DNA of 64,000 bases from Paramesorhizobium deserti (GTDB lineage: Bacteria > Pseudomonadota > Alphaproteobacteria > Rhizobiales > Rhizobiaceae): contig NZ_LNTU01000040.1 of NCBI RefSeq assembly GCF_001558695.1, positions 1 through 64,000 of the forward strand, read 5' to 3'. Shown piece by piece: positions 8,213 to 16,959 of the stretch. Position 1 is the first letter of the stretch, and each line of letters begins with the position of its first letter. A program made the translations under genes and the position numbers. The notes under the pieces were generated by a model. It had not been told where the DNA came from. It made no database searches and saw nothing but the letters and a program-made list of their open reading frames with translations.

Positions 8213-9016
8213 ATGCTCGATAGTTCGGCCTTGAGACAGAAACTCCAGGCAAACGAAGTCGTTTTTGGCATCAACGTCTATTCCGGCGCCCCGGCCGCAG
8301 TCGAAATTGCGGGACAAAAGGGACTCGATTTCGTGTTCATCGATGCCGAGCACACGGTGCTGGGTCTCGATTCGCCCATGGAGCGCATGATCCTTGCTGC
8401 GCGGCTCGCAGGTACTGCTCCCCTGGTGCGTGTACCCGACAGCGGCGCGGTGGGATTGCGCAAGGCGCTCGAACTGGGCGCGGCAGGTGTCATTGTCCCC
8501 CAGGTCCATACGGCGGAACAAATGCGGAGAATAATTGCCGCGACCAAATTCCCCCCGCTCGGACGACGAGGTGGAGATAGCTCCGTTCGTTCCGCCGGCT
8601 ATGGGGGCCCAGGCTTTGATTGGTCCTCCTATACCGAGCAGGCGAACCGCGAAACGCTGATTATTCCGATGGCAGAGAGCTTCGAGTTTTTCGAGGAGAT
8701 CGACGACATACTCGATGTTCCGGGAATCGATGCGGTCCATTTCGGTCCGGCTGATTATGCGCTTTCCCGCGGAATCGAAGTGGATTACGCGATGAACCAT
8801 TCAGTGGTTCGGATGGCGATGCGTGAGCTTGTTTCCAAATGCCGACCACGGGGGATCAAGGTGATGCTGCCTTGCTTTCCTGCCGAGAGCACCAAGGTAC
8901 AGGAGCTGATGTCCGAAGGCGGGGACATGCTACTTCTGGGCAATGATCTGGGTTTTCTACACCAAGGTTGCGCGAATGCCGCGAGCATCGCCCTTAGCAC
9001 GCGGAGACAAGCATGA
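8213..9016 (+). CDS. HpcH/HpaI-family class II aldolase
   Basis: This 267-residue protein resembles 2-keto-3-deoxy-sugar-acid aldolases (GarL/RhmA) and HpcH. Visible motifs are FVFIDAEHT (residues ~41-49), GAAGVIVPQVHTAEQ, the LGRRGGDSS loop, and metal ligands Glu in PMAESFEFFEEIDDIL and Asp in AVHFGPADYALSRG. These enzymes cleave 2-keto-4-hydroxy acids into pyruvate and an aldehyde with a divalent metal. It starts at ATG 8213, four bases after the amidase stop, and overlaps the next gene by ATGA, so all three are co-translated. The exact substrate cannot be read from sequence. Confidence 0.9.
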   Translation: MLDSSALRQKLQANEVVFGINVYSGAPAAVEIAGQKGLDFVFIDAEHTVLGLDSPMERMILAARLAGTAPLVRVPDSGAVGLRKALELGAAGVIVPQVHTAEQMRRIIAATKFPPLGRRGGDSSVRSAGYGGPGFDWSSYTEQANRETLIIPMAESFEFFEEIDDILDVPGIDAVHFGPADYALSRGIEVDYAMNHSVVRMAMRELVSKCRPRGIKVMLPCFPAESTKVQELMSEGGDMLLLGNDLGFLHQGCANAASIALSTRRQA

Positions 9017-9702
9017 TGATCGTGCATCCGCGTGCAGCAGCGTCTGATGACGCGGATCTGTTCAACATGTTGGCGAAGGTGCAGCCTGCATCTCTCGGCC
9101 ATTATCTTGCTTCCGGTTCCATACCGTCCGGAATCCGGGCGCTAGCGCCCGTGCAGCGTATGGTCGGGCGTGCCATGACGGTCAAGCAGCCTCTCCCGGA
9201 CGGCGTACCGGTACACCTCGCACTCGATGAGCTTCGTGAGGGTGATATTCTCGTCATTGATCGACAGAGCGACCATCAGGTCGCATGCGTCGGGGAGATG
9301 GTCGCACGTGCCGCGTTTCACGCCGGCGCAGCCGGTATCGTCGTGGACGGCGTTGTCACGGATATCGAGGAGCTCGCTGCGCTTGGGTTGCCGGTCTATG
9401 CGCGCGGCACAAGCGTGATCACCACGCGATCACTTGGCGTGCCCGGCGCAGAACTGTTTGGAACAGTATCGATCGGGGGCGTGGCGGTTTCAACCGGAGA
9501 CATTCTGTTCGGGGACATGAACGGCATTCTGTGCCTCGGCGTCTCGCACGTCGACCTTCAAGACTTGATCGAACGCGCCTTAGCCGATGAACGGAGAGAA
9601 GTCGAATGGCGACAAAGGTTGGCTGCCGGCGAATCTCTGGCTGACTTGAACGGAACTCGGCAGCGTGCAGCGAGTGTCTGCTCTGTGGCGGTCACTCCTT
9701 GA
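9013..9702 (+). CDS. RraA-like protein (HMG/CHA aldolase family)
   Basis: This 229-residue protein has the RraA fold found in 4-hydroxy-4-methyl-2-oxoglutarate and 4-carboxy-4-hydroxy-2-oxoadipate aldolases and in the RNase E inhibitor RraA. The core reads GEMVARAAFHAGAAGIVVDG then VVTDIEELAALGLPVYARGT. The active-site pair in family aldolases is Arg-Asp; here it is Thr116-Asp117, so the usual substrate-binding Arg is absent. It may be a lyase with altered specificity, a hydratase or tautomerase, or not catalytic. The ATGA overlap with the HpcH-like aldolase indicates a shared pathway. A regulatory RraA role is unlikely in this setting. Confidence 0.85.
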   Translation: MMIVHPRAAASDDADLFNMLAKVQPASLGHYLASGSIPSGIRALAPVQRMVGRAMTVKQPLPDGVPVHLALDELREGDILVIDRQSDHQVACVGEMVARAAFHAGAAGIVVDGVVTDIEELAALGLPVYARGTSVITTRSLGVPGAELFGTVSIGGVAVSTGDILFGDMNGILCLGVSHVDLQDLIERALADERREVEWRQRLAAGESLADLNGTRQRAASVCSVAVTP

Positions 9703-9821
9703 TTTGGCATCTGCTGCACGCCTCGCGTGGCTCGGACCCGTGTTCTCCAGACCGTCGAGGTGAGTGTTCCGCAATCGTTGACTGGGAGAGCCGGCTTGAC
9801 AACCTGTCCATGATACCGCTC

Positions 9822-9839
9822 TACGTATCATTATAACTT
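9822..9839. promoter_or_regulatory. Operator-like site upstream of the second GntR gene
   Basis: TACGTATCATTATAACTT matches 14 of 18 positions of the perfect palindrome at 10651-10668. A second dyad, TGATAC (9811-9816) with GTATCA (9825-9830), overlaps it. Two similar sites flanking the regulator gene fit autoregulation plus control of kdgD. Confidence 0.55.
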
Positions 9840-9924
9840 TCCGAACTTCGCAAGACGCGGGCATAGCTCATTCCGCGTGTCACCGACGCCGGAAAGAAGT
9901 GGTAAGCAAGAACGGTCACCGAGC

Positions 9925-10662
9925 ATGGAAAGAATATCAAGCGATAACAATCGCCGGCGTTATGGGACGCTGACCCGTCATGTCCACGACACGCTTAGAG
10001 AGGGCATACTCGACGGCAATCCCGCACCCGGCGAGAAACTGCCGAGTGAAGCCCAGTTGATTGAGCGTTTCAATGTGAGCCGAACTGTCGTGCGCGAGGC
10101 GATTGCCCATCTGCGCGAGGAAGGACTGGTCGATCCACGCCGGGGAGCTGGCGTGTTCGTAATAGAACCTGCCGATGCCGTCGGCCCTGCATTGGCCGGG
10201 ATCGATTCTAACCGTATTTCTTCGGTTGTTGAGGGATTGGAAGTCCGTACCGCCATTGAGGTAGAGGCAGCCTATCTCGCCGCCGCGCGGTGCTCGCCGC
10301 TTCAGGAGGAAGCGATCATCCGCTGCCATCGCGAAATCGGAAAGCTCATCAAAGAAAGAAAGCCGACCATTGACGCCGACTTCGCTTTCCATCTTGCGAT
10401 CGCCGAGGCAAGCAACAACCGTCGCTTTATAGAAATATTGAAATCACTGGGAGTCGAGATGGTTCCGCGCGCCGCTCTTGAGGGGCCGGGTGCTGTCACT
10501 CCAAACGCTTATCTGGAGCGCCTGCATGAAGAGCATCGCCTGATCGTGAAAGCCATCACGGATCGGGATCAGATGGCCGCGAGGGAAGCGATGCGAGCTC
10601 ATCTCGCCGGAAGTCAACAGCGCTATCGCTCTTATCTGAACGAAGATACTAACTTATCATAA
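9925..10662 (+). CDS. GntR-family regulator, FCD type (second of the cluster)
   Basis: This 245-residue FadR-like repressor has a winged helix at residues ~12-75 (LTRHVHDTLREGILDGNPAP, then FNVSRTVVREAIAHLREEGL) and an FCD domain (GLEVRTAIEVEAAYLAAA, DADFAFHLAIAEASNN, LHEEHRLIVKAITDRDQ). ATG 9925 was chosen from domain length; a GTG at 9877 would add 16 residues, and neither has a strong ribosome site. Its terminal codons overlap a perfect palindrome leading to kdgD, so it probably controls that gene and itself. Having two paralogous GntR proteins in one cluster suggests two inducers. Confidence 0.88.
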   Translation: MERISSDNNRRRYGTLTRHVHDTLREGILDGNPAPGEKLPSEAQLIERFNVSRTVVREAIAHLREEGLVDPRRGAGVFVIEPADAVGPALAGIDSNRISSVVEGLEVRTAIEVEAAYLAAARCSPLQEEAIIRCHREIGKLIKERKPTIDADFAFHLAIAEASNNRRFIEILKSLGVEMVPRAALEGPGAVTPNAYLERLHEEHRLIVKAITDRDQMAAREAMRAHLAGSQQRYRSYLNEDTNLS

Positions 10663-10668
10663 TAAGTT
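10651..10668. promoter_or_regulatory. Perfect 18-bp palindrome before kdgD
   Basis: AACTTATCATAATAAGTT is a perfect dyad with a four-base centre (CATA). It covers the last codons and TAA stop of the GntR gene and ends two bases before a good -35 hexamer. It is very likely a GntR operator. Confidence 0.7.
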
Positions 10669-10670
10669 TA

Positions 10671-11640
<970 letters not shown>

Positions 11641-11651
11641 ATGAGTAAAAC

Positions 11652-11686
11652 GGCGTGTCGCCTCGGCCAAATCGGGGCGACGCTTC
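11652..11686 (+). terminator. Possible terminator after kdgD
   Basis: TCGCCTCG (11658-11665) can pair with CGGGGCGA (11673-11680), one pair being a wobble, around a seven-base loop, and an outer GCG/CGC pair extends it past a bulge. Only TTCT follows. It is positioned correctly for the end of the sugar-acid cluster, but it is weak. Confidence 0.4.
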
Positions 11687-11700
11687 TCAGGGAGGGACAG

Positions 11701-11817
11701 AGATTAGCTCCCGGCACCCAGAAGCAGCTCGGTCACGCCTCGGCCGAGATGAACCGCAAGTACCAGCGCCGCCGCGATCGGTTCCGTACCAATCTCACCA
11801 GGGCGAGCGGCCTCTGA
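11701..11817 (+). pseudogene. Tyrosine recombinase C-terminal remnant (copy 1)
   Basis: In frame to a TGA at 11815-11817 the sequence reads KQLGHASAEMNRKYQRRRDR then FRTNLTRASGL. This is the usual end of a phage-type integrase: the LGHAS box and the region of the catalytic Tyr in RKYQ. Nothing upstream continues the gene, because kdgD ends 60 bp before. It marks an old mobile-element boundary. Confidence 0.65.
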
Positions 11818-11995
11818 AAACCCCTCCCCTGCCCGCCAGCAGCTAAGTTGTGGGGTTGAGGCCGGCGAGATTTTCGACGTCGCGCTTTGAAACTTCGCGA
11901 TCCCATGGCCATCCTGGAAATCCGTCCCCGGAGTTGGGCCATGAGCAACCAAGTCTATGGGTGGGATTGACCTCTTCGATCCGAACACTCATATA

Positions 11996-12011
11996 TGGTC
12001 ACATATGACCA
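11996..12011. promoter_or_regulatory. Operator palindrome upstream of TA module 2
   Basis: TGGTCA-CATA-TGACCA is a perfect dyad 17 bp before the antitoxin start. Antitoxins of the Phd/YefM type bind such palindromes to repress their own operon, with the toxin acting as co-repressor. Confidence 0.65.
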
Positions 12012-12027
12012 CTTTGCGGAGTGCCCA

Positions 12028-12276
12028 ATGTCGACTGTAAGCTTGAAAGATGCCAAGGCCGGCCTCTCGACCTATGTCGATGAAGCGATCCGGGGCGAGT
12101 TCGTGACCATCACGCGGCACGGCAAGCCGGTCGCCGCTCTCGTGCCACTGGCGGCGGCCGAGATCGCGCAACGCACGCTGAAGCCTACACGACGGAGCTT
12201 TGCCTCGTATTTGAAAGAATTCCCCGGCGGCGAGTTTGAGCGCAATCGGTCGCCCGCCCGAGAGGTCGACCTTTGA
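12028..12276 (+). CDS. Phd/YefM-family antitoxin (module 2)
   Basis: This 82-residue antitoxin has the N-terminal Phd/YefM fold: STVSLKDAKAGLSTYVDEAI then TITRHGKPVAALVPL, the classical motif of the family. The C-terminal part (RSFASYLKEFPGGEFERN) would neutralise the toxin. ATG 12028 has GGAG six bases upstream; an earlier ATG at 11995 lies inside the operator dyad and is not favoured. Its stop overlaps the toxin's TTG start. This antitoxin class differs from the antitoxins of modules 1 and 3. Confidence 0.9.
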   Translation: MSTVSLKDAKAGLSTYVDEAIRGEFVTITRHGKPVAALVPLAAAEIAQRTLKPTRRSFASYLKEFPGGEFERNRSPAREVDL

Positions 12277-12710
12277 AGGGATACCTCCTCGACACCAATG
12301 TCGTCTCCCTTCTGTCACCGTCACAGGGTGAGGCGTCGTCAAGGTTTCTTTCTTGGCTCGACGAGGCTGACGCAAAGGCAGAACTCTTTCTGTCGGTGGT
12401 GACGGTCCACGAGATCGAACGTGGCATCACCCTGCTTGAACGTAAGGGCGCCACGGCGAAGGCGAGAGAGTTGCGGCGTTGGATGGATGGCCTCGTTTCC
12501 ATTTATGAGGATCGCATTCTTCCTATCAACGCGGTAGTCTCCACGAGCTCCGGCCAGCTCGAAGCCGCGGCGGTTTCGTCTGGACATAGTCCGGGAATGG
12601 CGGACGCACTCATCGCCGGAACCGCGCGTGCGCACAATTTGACAGTCGTGACCTCCAACCTCCACCACTTCGGCCATTTTGGCGTTGATGTCATGCCCGC
12701 ACCGGTTTAA
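12273..12710 (+). CDS. vapC: VapC/FitB-type PIN-domain toxin (module 2)
   Basis: This 145-residue PIN RNase has YLLDTNVVSLLSP (first Asp), VVTVHEIERGI (Glu), and PGMADALIAGTARAHNLTVV then TSNLHHF (second acidic cluster). It closely follows the FitB-like PIN family paired with Phd/YefM antitoxins. It starts with TTG overlapping the antitoxin stop (TTGA), which keeps toxin synthesis low and coupled. The gene is complete, and the pair is bracketed by two integrase remnants. Confidence 0.9.
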   Translation: MKGYLLDTNVVSLLSPSQGEASSRFLSWLDEADAKAELFLSVVTVHEIERGITLLERKGATAKARELRRWMDGLVSIYEDRILPINAVVSTSSGQLEAAAVSSGHSPGMADALIAGTARAHNLTVVTSNLHHFGHFGVDVMPAPV

Positions 12711-12745
12711 GGCTGCGAAGTCAAGTCAGCGCTAAGGCGGCGCCG

Positions 12746-12799
12746 GACCGCAGATATCAGCGCCGACGCGATCGGTTCCGCGCAGCCTCTCCCTTACTA
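12746..12799 (+). pseudogene. Tyrosine recombinase C-terminal remnant (copy 2)
   Basis: Here the frame reads DRRYQRRRDRFRAASP, clearly related to RKYQRRRDRFRTNLT of copy 1 at 11755-11800. DNA identity is high but not perfect over about 36 bp, so the two are diverged copies rather than a fresh duplication. Together they flank the second VapBC module. Confidence 0.5.
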
Positions 12800-12999
12800 A
12801 GTGCGGAATGGTCCACGAGGATCTTGGCACCGCCAGCGAATGACCATTCGAAACTCGCTACCGCCTCTTTGGGCCGACAGACTAGCCCATCGTGGATTTG
12901 TCGCCTGGTTATCCTCGTGGTCAGCCGCAGGTGGCGCGCTCCAGTGTTCCAGCAGACGTTGTGAAGAGGTTCAAACGCGTCTCGCGGTAGTCCTCGGTA

Positions 13000-13592
13000 T
13001 GGGGCTGGCCCGGACCTATGCCCCGCACGACACTGGACCGTTGACCTCGGCCCAACTGATGATCGAGATGTGTGGACGGAAATTGAGGATCATCTCGCCA
13101 AGAACGACGTGCGCGGGGCGGCAGCTCTTCTCAGGCACTATCTGGAACACTTCTCCGAGGAGGCCTATGATCGGCTGCGCGCAAATGTGAAATTTCGTGG
13201 CGATGCCCAGTTCATGCTTGGCGACCTTTTGCCGAACGCCACCGCAACGTTTGGGACCTTGCTGAAGAAATCGAAATCGGCGGCCAACTCTTGGAACAAA
13301 AGGATGTTGTCGAGCGCATCACATCTATCGAAGCGGCTTTCTCGGAGGCAAAGGTCAAGACCGGCTATGACAACTGGCAGGTCAACGCCGCTGTTCACTT
13401 CAACGAATGGGCCGACCTGAAGAAGGAAGATTTCGGACCGGTTGTGGCGGCGTTTCGGGAGTTCACCAATTCGTATGCGTGCGACGCCTGCGGCGAAAGT
13501 ATTCAGTCTCACCGGAACGCGGCAAGAAGGAAGCGCTGCGTTGCGGATGTGGCAAACTGAACCTCAATCTACTCGAAAAAAGCGCCTAACTG
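13000..13592 (+). pseudogene. Frameshifted C-terminal remnant of a zinc-ribbon-ended protein (possibly AAA/SMC-like)
   Basis: Three overlapping frames together give one coherent protein tail: VWTEIEDHLAKNDVRGAAAL then LLRHYLEHFSEEAYDRLRAN (from ~13064), then after a shift near 13295 QKDVVERITSIEAAFSEAK and WQVNAAVHFNEWADLKKEDF, then after a shift near 13495 VSPERGKKEALRCGCGKLNL. The end has a CxxC...CxC zinc ribbon. Helical texture and partial family recall suggest the end of an AAA or SMC-like ATPase, but no Walker motif is present in what remains. It is certainly inactive. Confidence 0.5.
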
Positions 13593-13612
13593 GCGCTACC
13601 AGCCCTATGCCT

Positions 13613-14137
13613 CTAAGACCATGAAGACTGGTCTTTCGGAAGCCGGCCGTCGGGATCATGGACGGCTACTGAATCCGCGCCCGTCAGATTCGCAGGATAT
13701 AGGACGAGGTTCGTCCCTCCGATATGACGCAAAGATGGGAAAAGCAATCCGCGTAGCCCGGACGAAATAACGGCATCAGCGAGTTTCCACGATGCCGGAA
13801 CGTTCTTGTCGATACGTGCAATTTTGCGCCACTGGCAATCCCACTCATTCCATGCGGGATCCCAGTGATCTGGATCGAACCCCTCGGATAGATCGGCAAC
13901 CTCTTCCAACGTAATCTTATATGCTGCGAGGGTGGCGGGCGGCGTGATGGTGGCGCCCTGCCGATATTCCTCAAGCGCTGTTTGCGGAGCCTTCGACAGG
14001 TACAACGCTTCGACGCCAGGCCGATTGAAGCGGCCGCCATCACCTGCTGCTCCGGCCCCGCTCGTCGGCAGGAACGCCCATCGCGGTGTAAGATATCGAT
14101 GGTAGACGGCGTCTGGACCGATGCGGGTGATCTTCAC
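13613..14137 (-). CDS. RES-domain toxin
   Basis: This 174-residue RES protein has the typical GGRFNRPGVEALYLSKAPQT block followed by ALEEYRQG, with the polar residues that give the family its name (Arg, Glu, Ser). RES toxins degrade NAD+ by phosphorolysis or modify a target by ADP-ribosylation. It follows its antitoxin with an ATGA overlap on the minus strand. The gene is full length with no break, so the pair could be functional. Confidence 0.9.
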   Translation of the reverse strand: MKITRIGPDAVYHRYLTPRWAFLPTSGAGAAGDGGRFNRPGVEALYLSKAPQTALEEYRQGATITPPATLAAYKITLEEVADLSEGFDPDHWDPAWNEWDCQWRKIARIDKNVPASWKLADAVISSGLRGLLFPSLRHIGGTNLVLYPANLTGADSVAVHDPDGRLPKDQSSWS

Positions 14138-14523
14138 CCACGGGCTCCGTTCTCAAGATCGCGAATATAGGCCAGGACGGCATCAGCATGACCATCCGCG
14201 ACGAGCTCGGCCGCAGTATGGTGGTCGTAGTCGGCGATCGGCTCATTTCGATACCAGTAGATCGCTTTCTGGATATCGCCTGTTAGTTCAGCAGCAGCCG
14301 ATATCACCTTAATCATCTCTCGCATCTTTAATTGCAGACGTTCCGATGATGGATTGCGCAGCGTGTTGCGATGGACGCCGGTCAGCTCCGCTAAAGCCAT
14401 GACCCTTACGCCGAGCACCTCGGAAAAGCGTGCCGGCGAGATATAGGGTGTCCTAGGTTCCTGGAGGCTGTCCACGAACTTCGATACTACTACGTTTGCC
14501 TGTTCGGCATGGACGGGTGACAT
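14134..14523 (-). CDS. Xre/MbcA/ParS-type antitoxin of the RES toxin
   Basis: This 129-residue antitoxin has an N-terminal helix-turn-helix (ISPARFSEVLGVRVMALAEL then TGVHRNTLRNPSSERLQ) and a C-terminal MbcA/ParS domain (AAAELTGDIQKAIYWYRNEP then ADYDHHTAAELVADGHADAV), whose tail inserts into the RES active site. ATG 14523 was preferred because CGGAGA lies upstream; an earlier GTG at 14550 is unlikely. It is the first gene of the pair. Confidence 0.88.
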   Translation of the reverse strand: MSPVHAEQANVVVSKFVDSLQEPRTPYISPARFSEVLGVRVMALAELTGVHRNTLRNPSSERLQLKMREMIKVISAAAELTGDIQKAIYWYRNEPIADYDHHTAAELVADGHADAVLAYIRDLENGARG

Positions 14524-14553
14524 GACTAATCTCCGCACTGTTTGCTGCACAAT

Positions 14554-14575
14554 ATATGCACATTTTTGAGCATAT
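14554..14575. promoter_or_regulatory. Dyad upstream of the RES/Xre operon
   Basis: ATATGC (14554-14559) and GCATAT (14570-14575) form an inverted repeat with a 10-bp centre, 31 bp upstream of the antitoxin start. Spacing suits a dimeric HTH antitoxin binding adjacent major grooves. Confidence 0.5.
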
Positions 14576-14589
14576 CAAGTTAAATCGCG

Positions 14590-15230
14590 GATGCATCACC
14601 TGCCCGCAATGCCCTGAATCGCAACACCGACGTTCAGCAACGCGGATTTGGCGAAGCGACACACGATGAGCGTAAACGGGCATCCTCGATCTGGCCAAGG
14701 AGACGCACATAATATCTATGAGCATCAGTTGGAACGAAATCGTCGAGGTTTTTCGGACTCAGCCATGGTGGGTTTCAGCTTGGGCCCTGGACTCTTCGAC
14801 GCGGGAGAGAACAAGGCAGTCCCTGGCCACTGGTATTGGGATGAACTGAACCGACATGTTCTCTGCCTGATGATTGACCAGGCAATGGGCCGAGAGGCAG
14901 CGGAGCTGTTCTGGACTGCATGCCTCGGCGACTATTTTTACGGCGTAATTGAACCGCACCGGATTTGCCGGAGAACGGCGCCTGGTCGTAGGTCAGCGCA
15001 TAGGCATCGCGCTGGGCCGAGCCGACCCTGATGCCAATGGTGCGGATGCGCCGCCGCGTGACCGAGAGGTCGTGGCCGTTGGCCATCAAGATCGTGTCAG
15101 GGCGGGTTACTGACCGCGTTGTCCGCTGATTAAAGGCGGAGAAGCGCAAAACCGCCTTCTGGTGGAGAAGCGACTGGCCGATATCCGCCGGCCATATCTC
15201 GGTGCGGATGGCAAGACTATCGTCGACAGA
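14590..15230. other. About 640 bp without a recognisable gene
   Basis: Neither strand gives a gene I can name. The plus strand has a 127-residue frame from 14648 with GLFDAGENKAVPGHWYWDEL and WTACLGDYFYGVIEP. The minus strand between about 15100 and 14945 gives a gene-like stretch, MANGHDLSVTRRRIRTIGIR then VGSAQRDAYALTYDQAP, before degrading. Both look like short remnants from different genes rather than intact coding sequence, in keeping with the decayed surroundings. Confidence 0.4.
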
Positions 15231-15232
15231 AA

Positions 15233-15316
15233 ATTACTGTGGGTTGTGGTGCTCCACACAGTAGCGAATGAATAGCAACCGTCGTCACTTGCCAGTAATG
15301 AAATTTTCAATTACTG
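15233..15316. promoter_or_regulatory. Operator dyads upstream of TA module 3
   Basis: CAGTAAT (15293-15299) and ATTACTG (15310-15316) form a perfect inverted repeat 30 bp before the antitoxin start. A second pair of related half-sites lies further upstream: ATTACTG at 15233-15239 and CACACAGTA near 15255-15263. AbrB-like antitoxins bind paired half-sites of this kind. Confidence 0.55.
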
Positions 15317-15345
15317 TGTACTAATTCACACGGAAAGGATCACCA

Positions 15346-15597
15346 ATGCCGTCACTAGCAGTCACAATGAAAGGGCAGGTCACGCTGAAGCGAGATCTGC
15401 TGCAACATCTGGGCATCAAGCCTGGCGAACGGATCGAGTTCGATAAACTTCCCAATGGCGAGCTTCGGGTGAAGGCGGCGAGGCCAACCGGCACCATTGA
15501 TAACTTCATCGGGCGGCATGCCGGCAAGGCCAGAAAGCCGATGACGATCGAGGAGATGAATGAGATCGCCGCTTCCAGTTGGGCGGGTGAAGAGTGA
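15346..15597 (+). CDS. vapB: AbrB/MazE-type (SpoVT-AbrB) antitoxin (module 3)
   Basis: This 83-residue swapped-hairpin antitoxin has AVTMKGQVTLKRDLLQHLGI then KPGERIEFDKLPNGELRV, the standard SpoVT-AbrB DNA-binding fold. A C-terminal segment (FIGRHAGKARKPMTIEEMNE) contacts the toxin. The start follows GGAAAGGATCACC. The stop overlaps the toxin GTG. It represents a third antitoxin class in this region. Confidence 0.9.
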   Translation: MPSLAVTMKGQVTLKRDLLQHLGIKPGERIEFDKLPNGELRVKAARPTGTIDNFIGRHAGKARKPMTIEEMNEIAASSWAGEE

Positions 15598-15992
15598 AAA
15601 TATCGGTCGATACAAACATCCTCGCTCGCGCTGTGCTGCAGGATGATCCGGCGCAGGGAAAAGCCGCCGGCCAACTGTTGAGGGAAGCGTCGCTGATCGC
15701 GGTTTCCTTGCCCTGCCTGTGCGAACTCGTCTGGATATTGCGAAGGGGCGCCAAGCTGACAAAGGAAGAGATTGCGGTAACTATCCGTGATCTGTTGGAT
15801 GCTGGGAATGTCGTAATGAACCGGCCCGCAGTCGAGGCGGGGCTAGCGATCCTTGAGGCGGGAGGTGATTTTGCGGATGGTATCATGGCCTATGAGGGTA
15901 ATTGGTTGGGCGGAGAGACTTTCATGTCATTCGACAAACAAGCAGTCGAACTTCTGACTCAGCAGGGAGAGACAGCAAGGCTGCTGTCCTAA
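15594..15992 (+). CDS. vapC: VapC-type PIN-domain toxin (module 3)
   Basis: This 132-residue PIN RNase has ISVDTNILARAVLQDD at the N-terminus (catalytic Asp), PCLCELVWIL (Glu), and GGDFADGIMAYEGNWLGGET then FMSFDKQA at the C-terminus. It starts at GTG 15594 with a GTGA overlap to the antitoxin. The gene is complete and ends just before an IS110 remnant. Confidence 0.9.
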   Translation: MKISVDTNILARAVLQDDPAQGKAAGQLLREASLIAVSLPCLCELVWILRRGAKLTKEEIAVTIRDLLDAGNVVMNRPAVEAGLAILEAGGDFADGIMAYEGNWLGGETFMSFDKQAVELLTQQGETARLLS

Positions 15993-16002
15993 TCTCACTC
16001 AC

Positions 16003-16677
16003 GTGCATTGGAGCATGCTAAAGGAGGCACCACGCTTCCATTCTGCCGTCTCGAACGCCCGTCGCACGGTGCGCGCCATCCTGCGCGAGGCCAGCGTCAA
16101 GCTCGGCACGCCCTCGCGCACCGCCTTTGCTGATCGCGTGCGCGAGCTGGGCTGGCACCGACGTCGAGCGATGGGGATGGTCGAGCCGCTGCTTACGATC
16201 CTCGGCTCCATGCTCAAGGAGTTCGCCCGCCTGACCAAGCAGGTTCAGGGCATCGTGCGCAAGGAGGAAGTCTGTCGGCGACTGATGAGCGCGCCGGGCG
16301 TCGGTCCGATCACCGCGCTCACCTTCCGCGCCACGATCGACCGGCCGGAGCGCTTCGGCTCCTCGCGGGCAGTGGGAGTCCATCTGAGGCTGACGCCGGC
16401 GCGATACCAATCCGGTGAGACCGACATACCGGGCCCAGTCAGCCGCTGCGGCGACGAACTTGCCCGCACCGCCCTCTACGAGCACATTCGCTGCTCGTGC
16501 GCTCGAAGAAATGATCGAGTTTGCGCGCCTGGGGCATGAACATCGCCAAACGCCGCGGCATGGCGCGAGCCCGCGTTGCGGTCGCCCGCAAACTGGCCAT
16601 CATCCCGCACCGCATCTGGGCAGACGCAACCGAATTCCGCGTTGGAAAGGAAGCCGCCGGCCCCATATCGGCATGAA
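16003..16677 (+). pseudogene. IS110-family transposase remnant (C-terminal)
   Basis: The frame from ~16040 reads ARRTVRAILREASVKLGTPS, LTKQVQGIVRKEEVCRRLMS, APGVGPITALTFRATIDRPE and LRLTPARYQSGETDIPGP, the transposase_20 domain of IS110 elements. Near 16480 the frame shifts; the tail then reads [20 protein letters not shown] and [16 protein letters not shown] in another frame, with an internal stop between. The N-terminal DEDD domain is missing. The element is inactive. Confidence 0.82.
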
Positions 16678-16679
16678 AA

Positions 16680-16955
16680 TAGGACAAGGAACAAAAACGA
16701 ACACAGACAGTGGTTCGCCCAGAGAGGGCGATCCGGATCGTTTCCGTGAGGACGATGGGCAAGGCGATCTCGTTAGCAGGCACGATCCCGGGCGAATTCT
16801 CCAAGGCCGTTCAACAGATTGAGACGCCTCGCTCTCCTGACCCCATCATGCGGCGCCCCCGCGCGGACCGCGGAGAGAAGCGAGTGGCCCGCGGGGCGAC
16901 ATGATCCGGAAGAACGACAGGAAAAGCTTGACCTCACCGACCCCAATTAGAGAAG
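16680..16955. other. Intergenic stretch, nothing recognised
   Basis: Between the IS110 remnant and the DUF930 gene no frame has gene-like features on either strand. It is probably degraded sequence. Confidence 0.4.
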
Positions 16956-16959
16956 CCTG

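Noticed and set aside
6868-8274. 468-residue minus-strand frame over dctP and the amidase
   Set aside because: The plus-strand genes have intact motifs and an operon layout; the minus frame has none.
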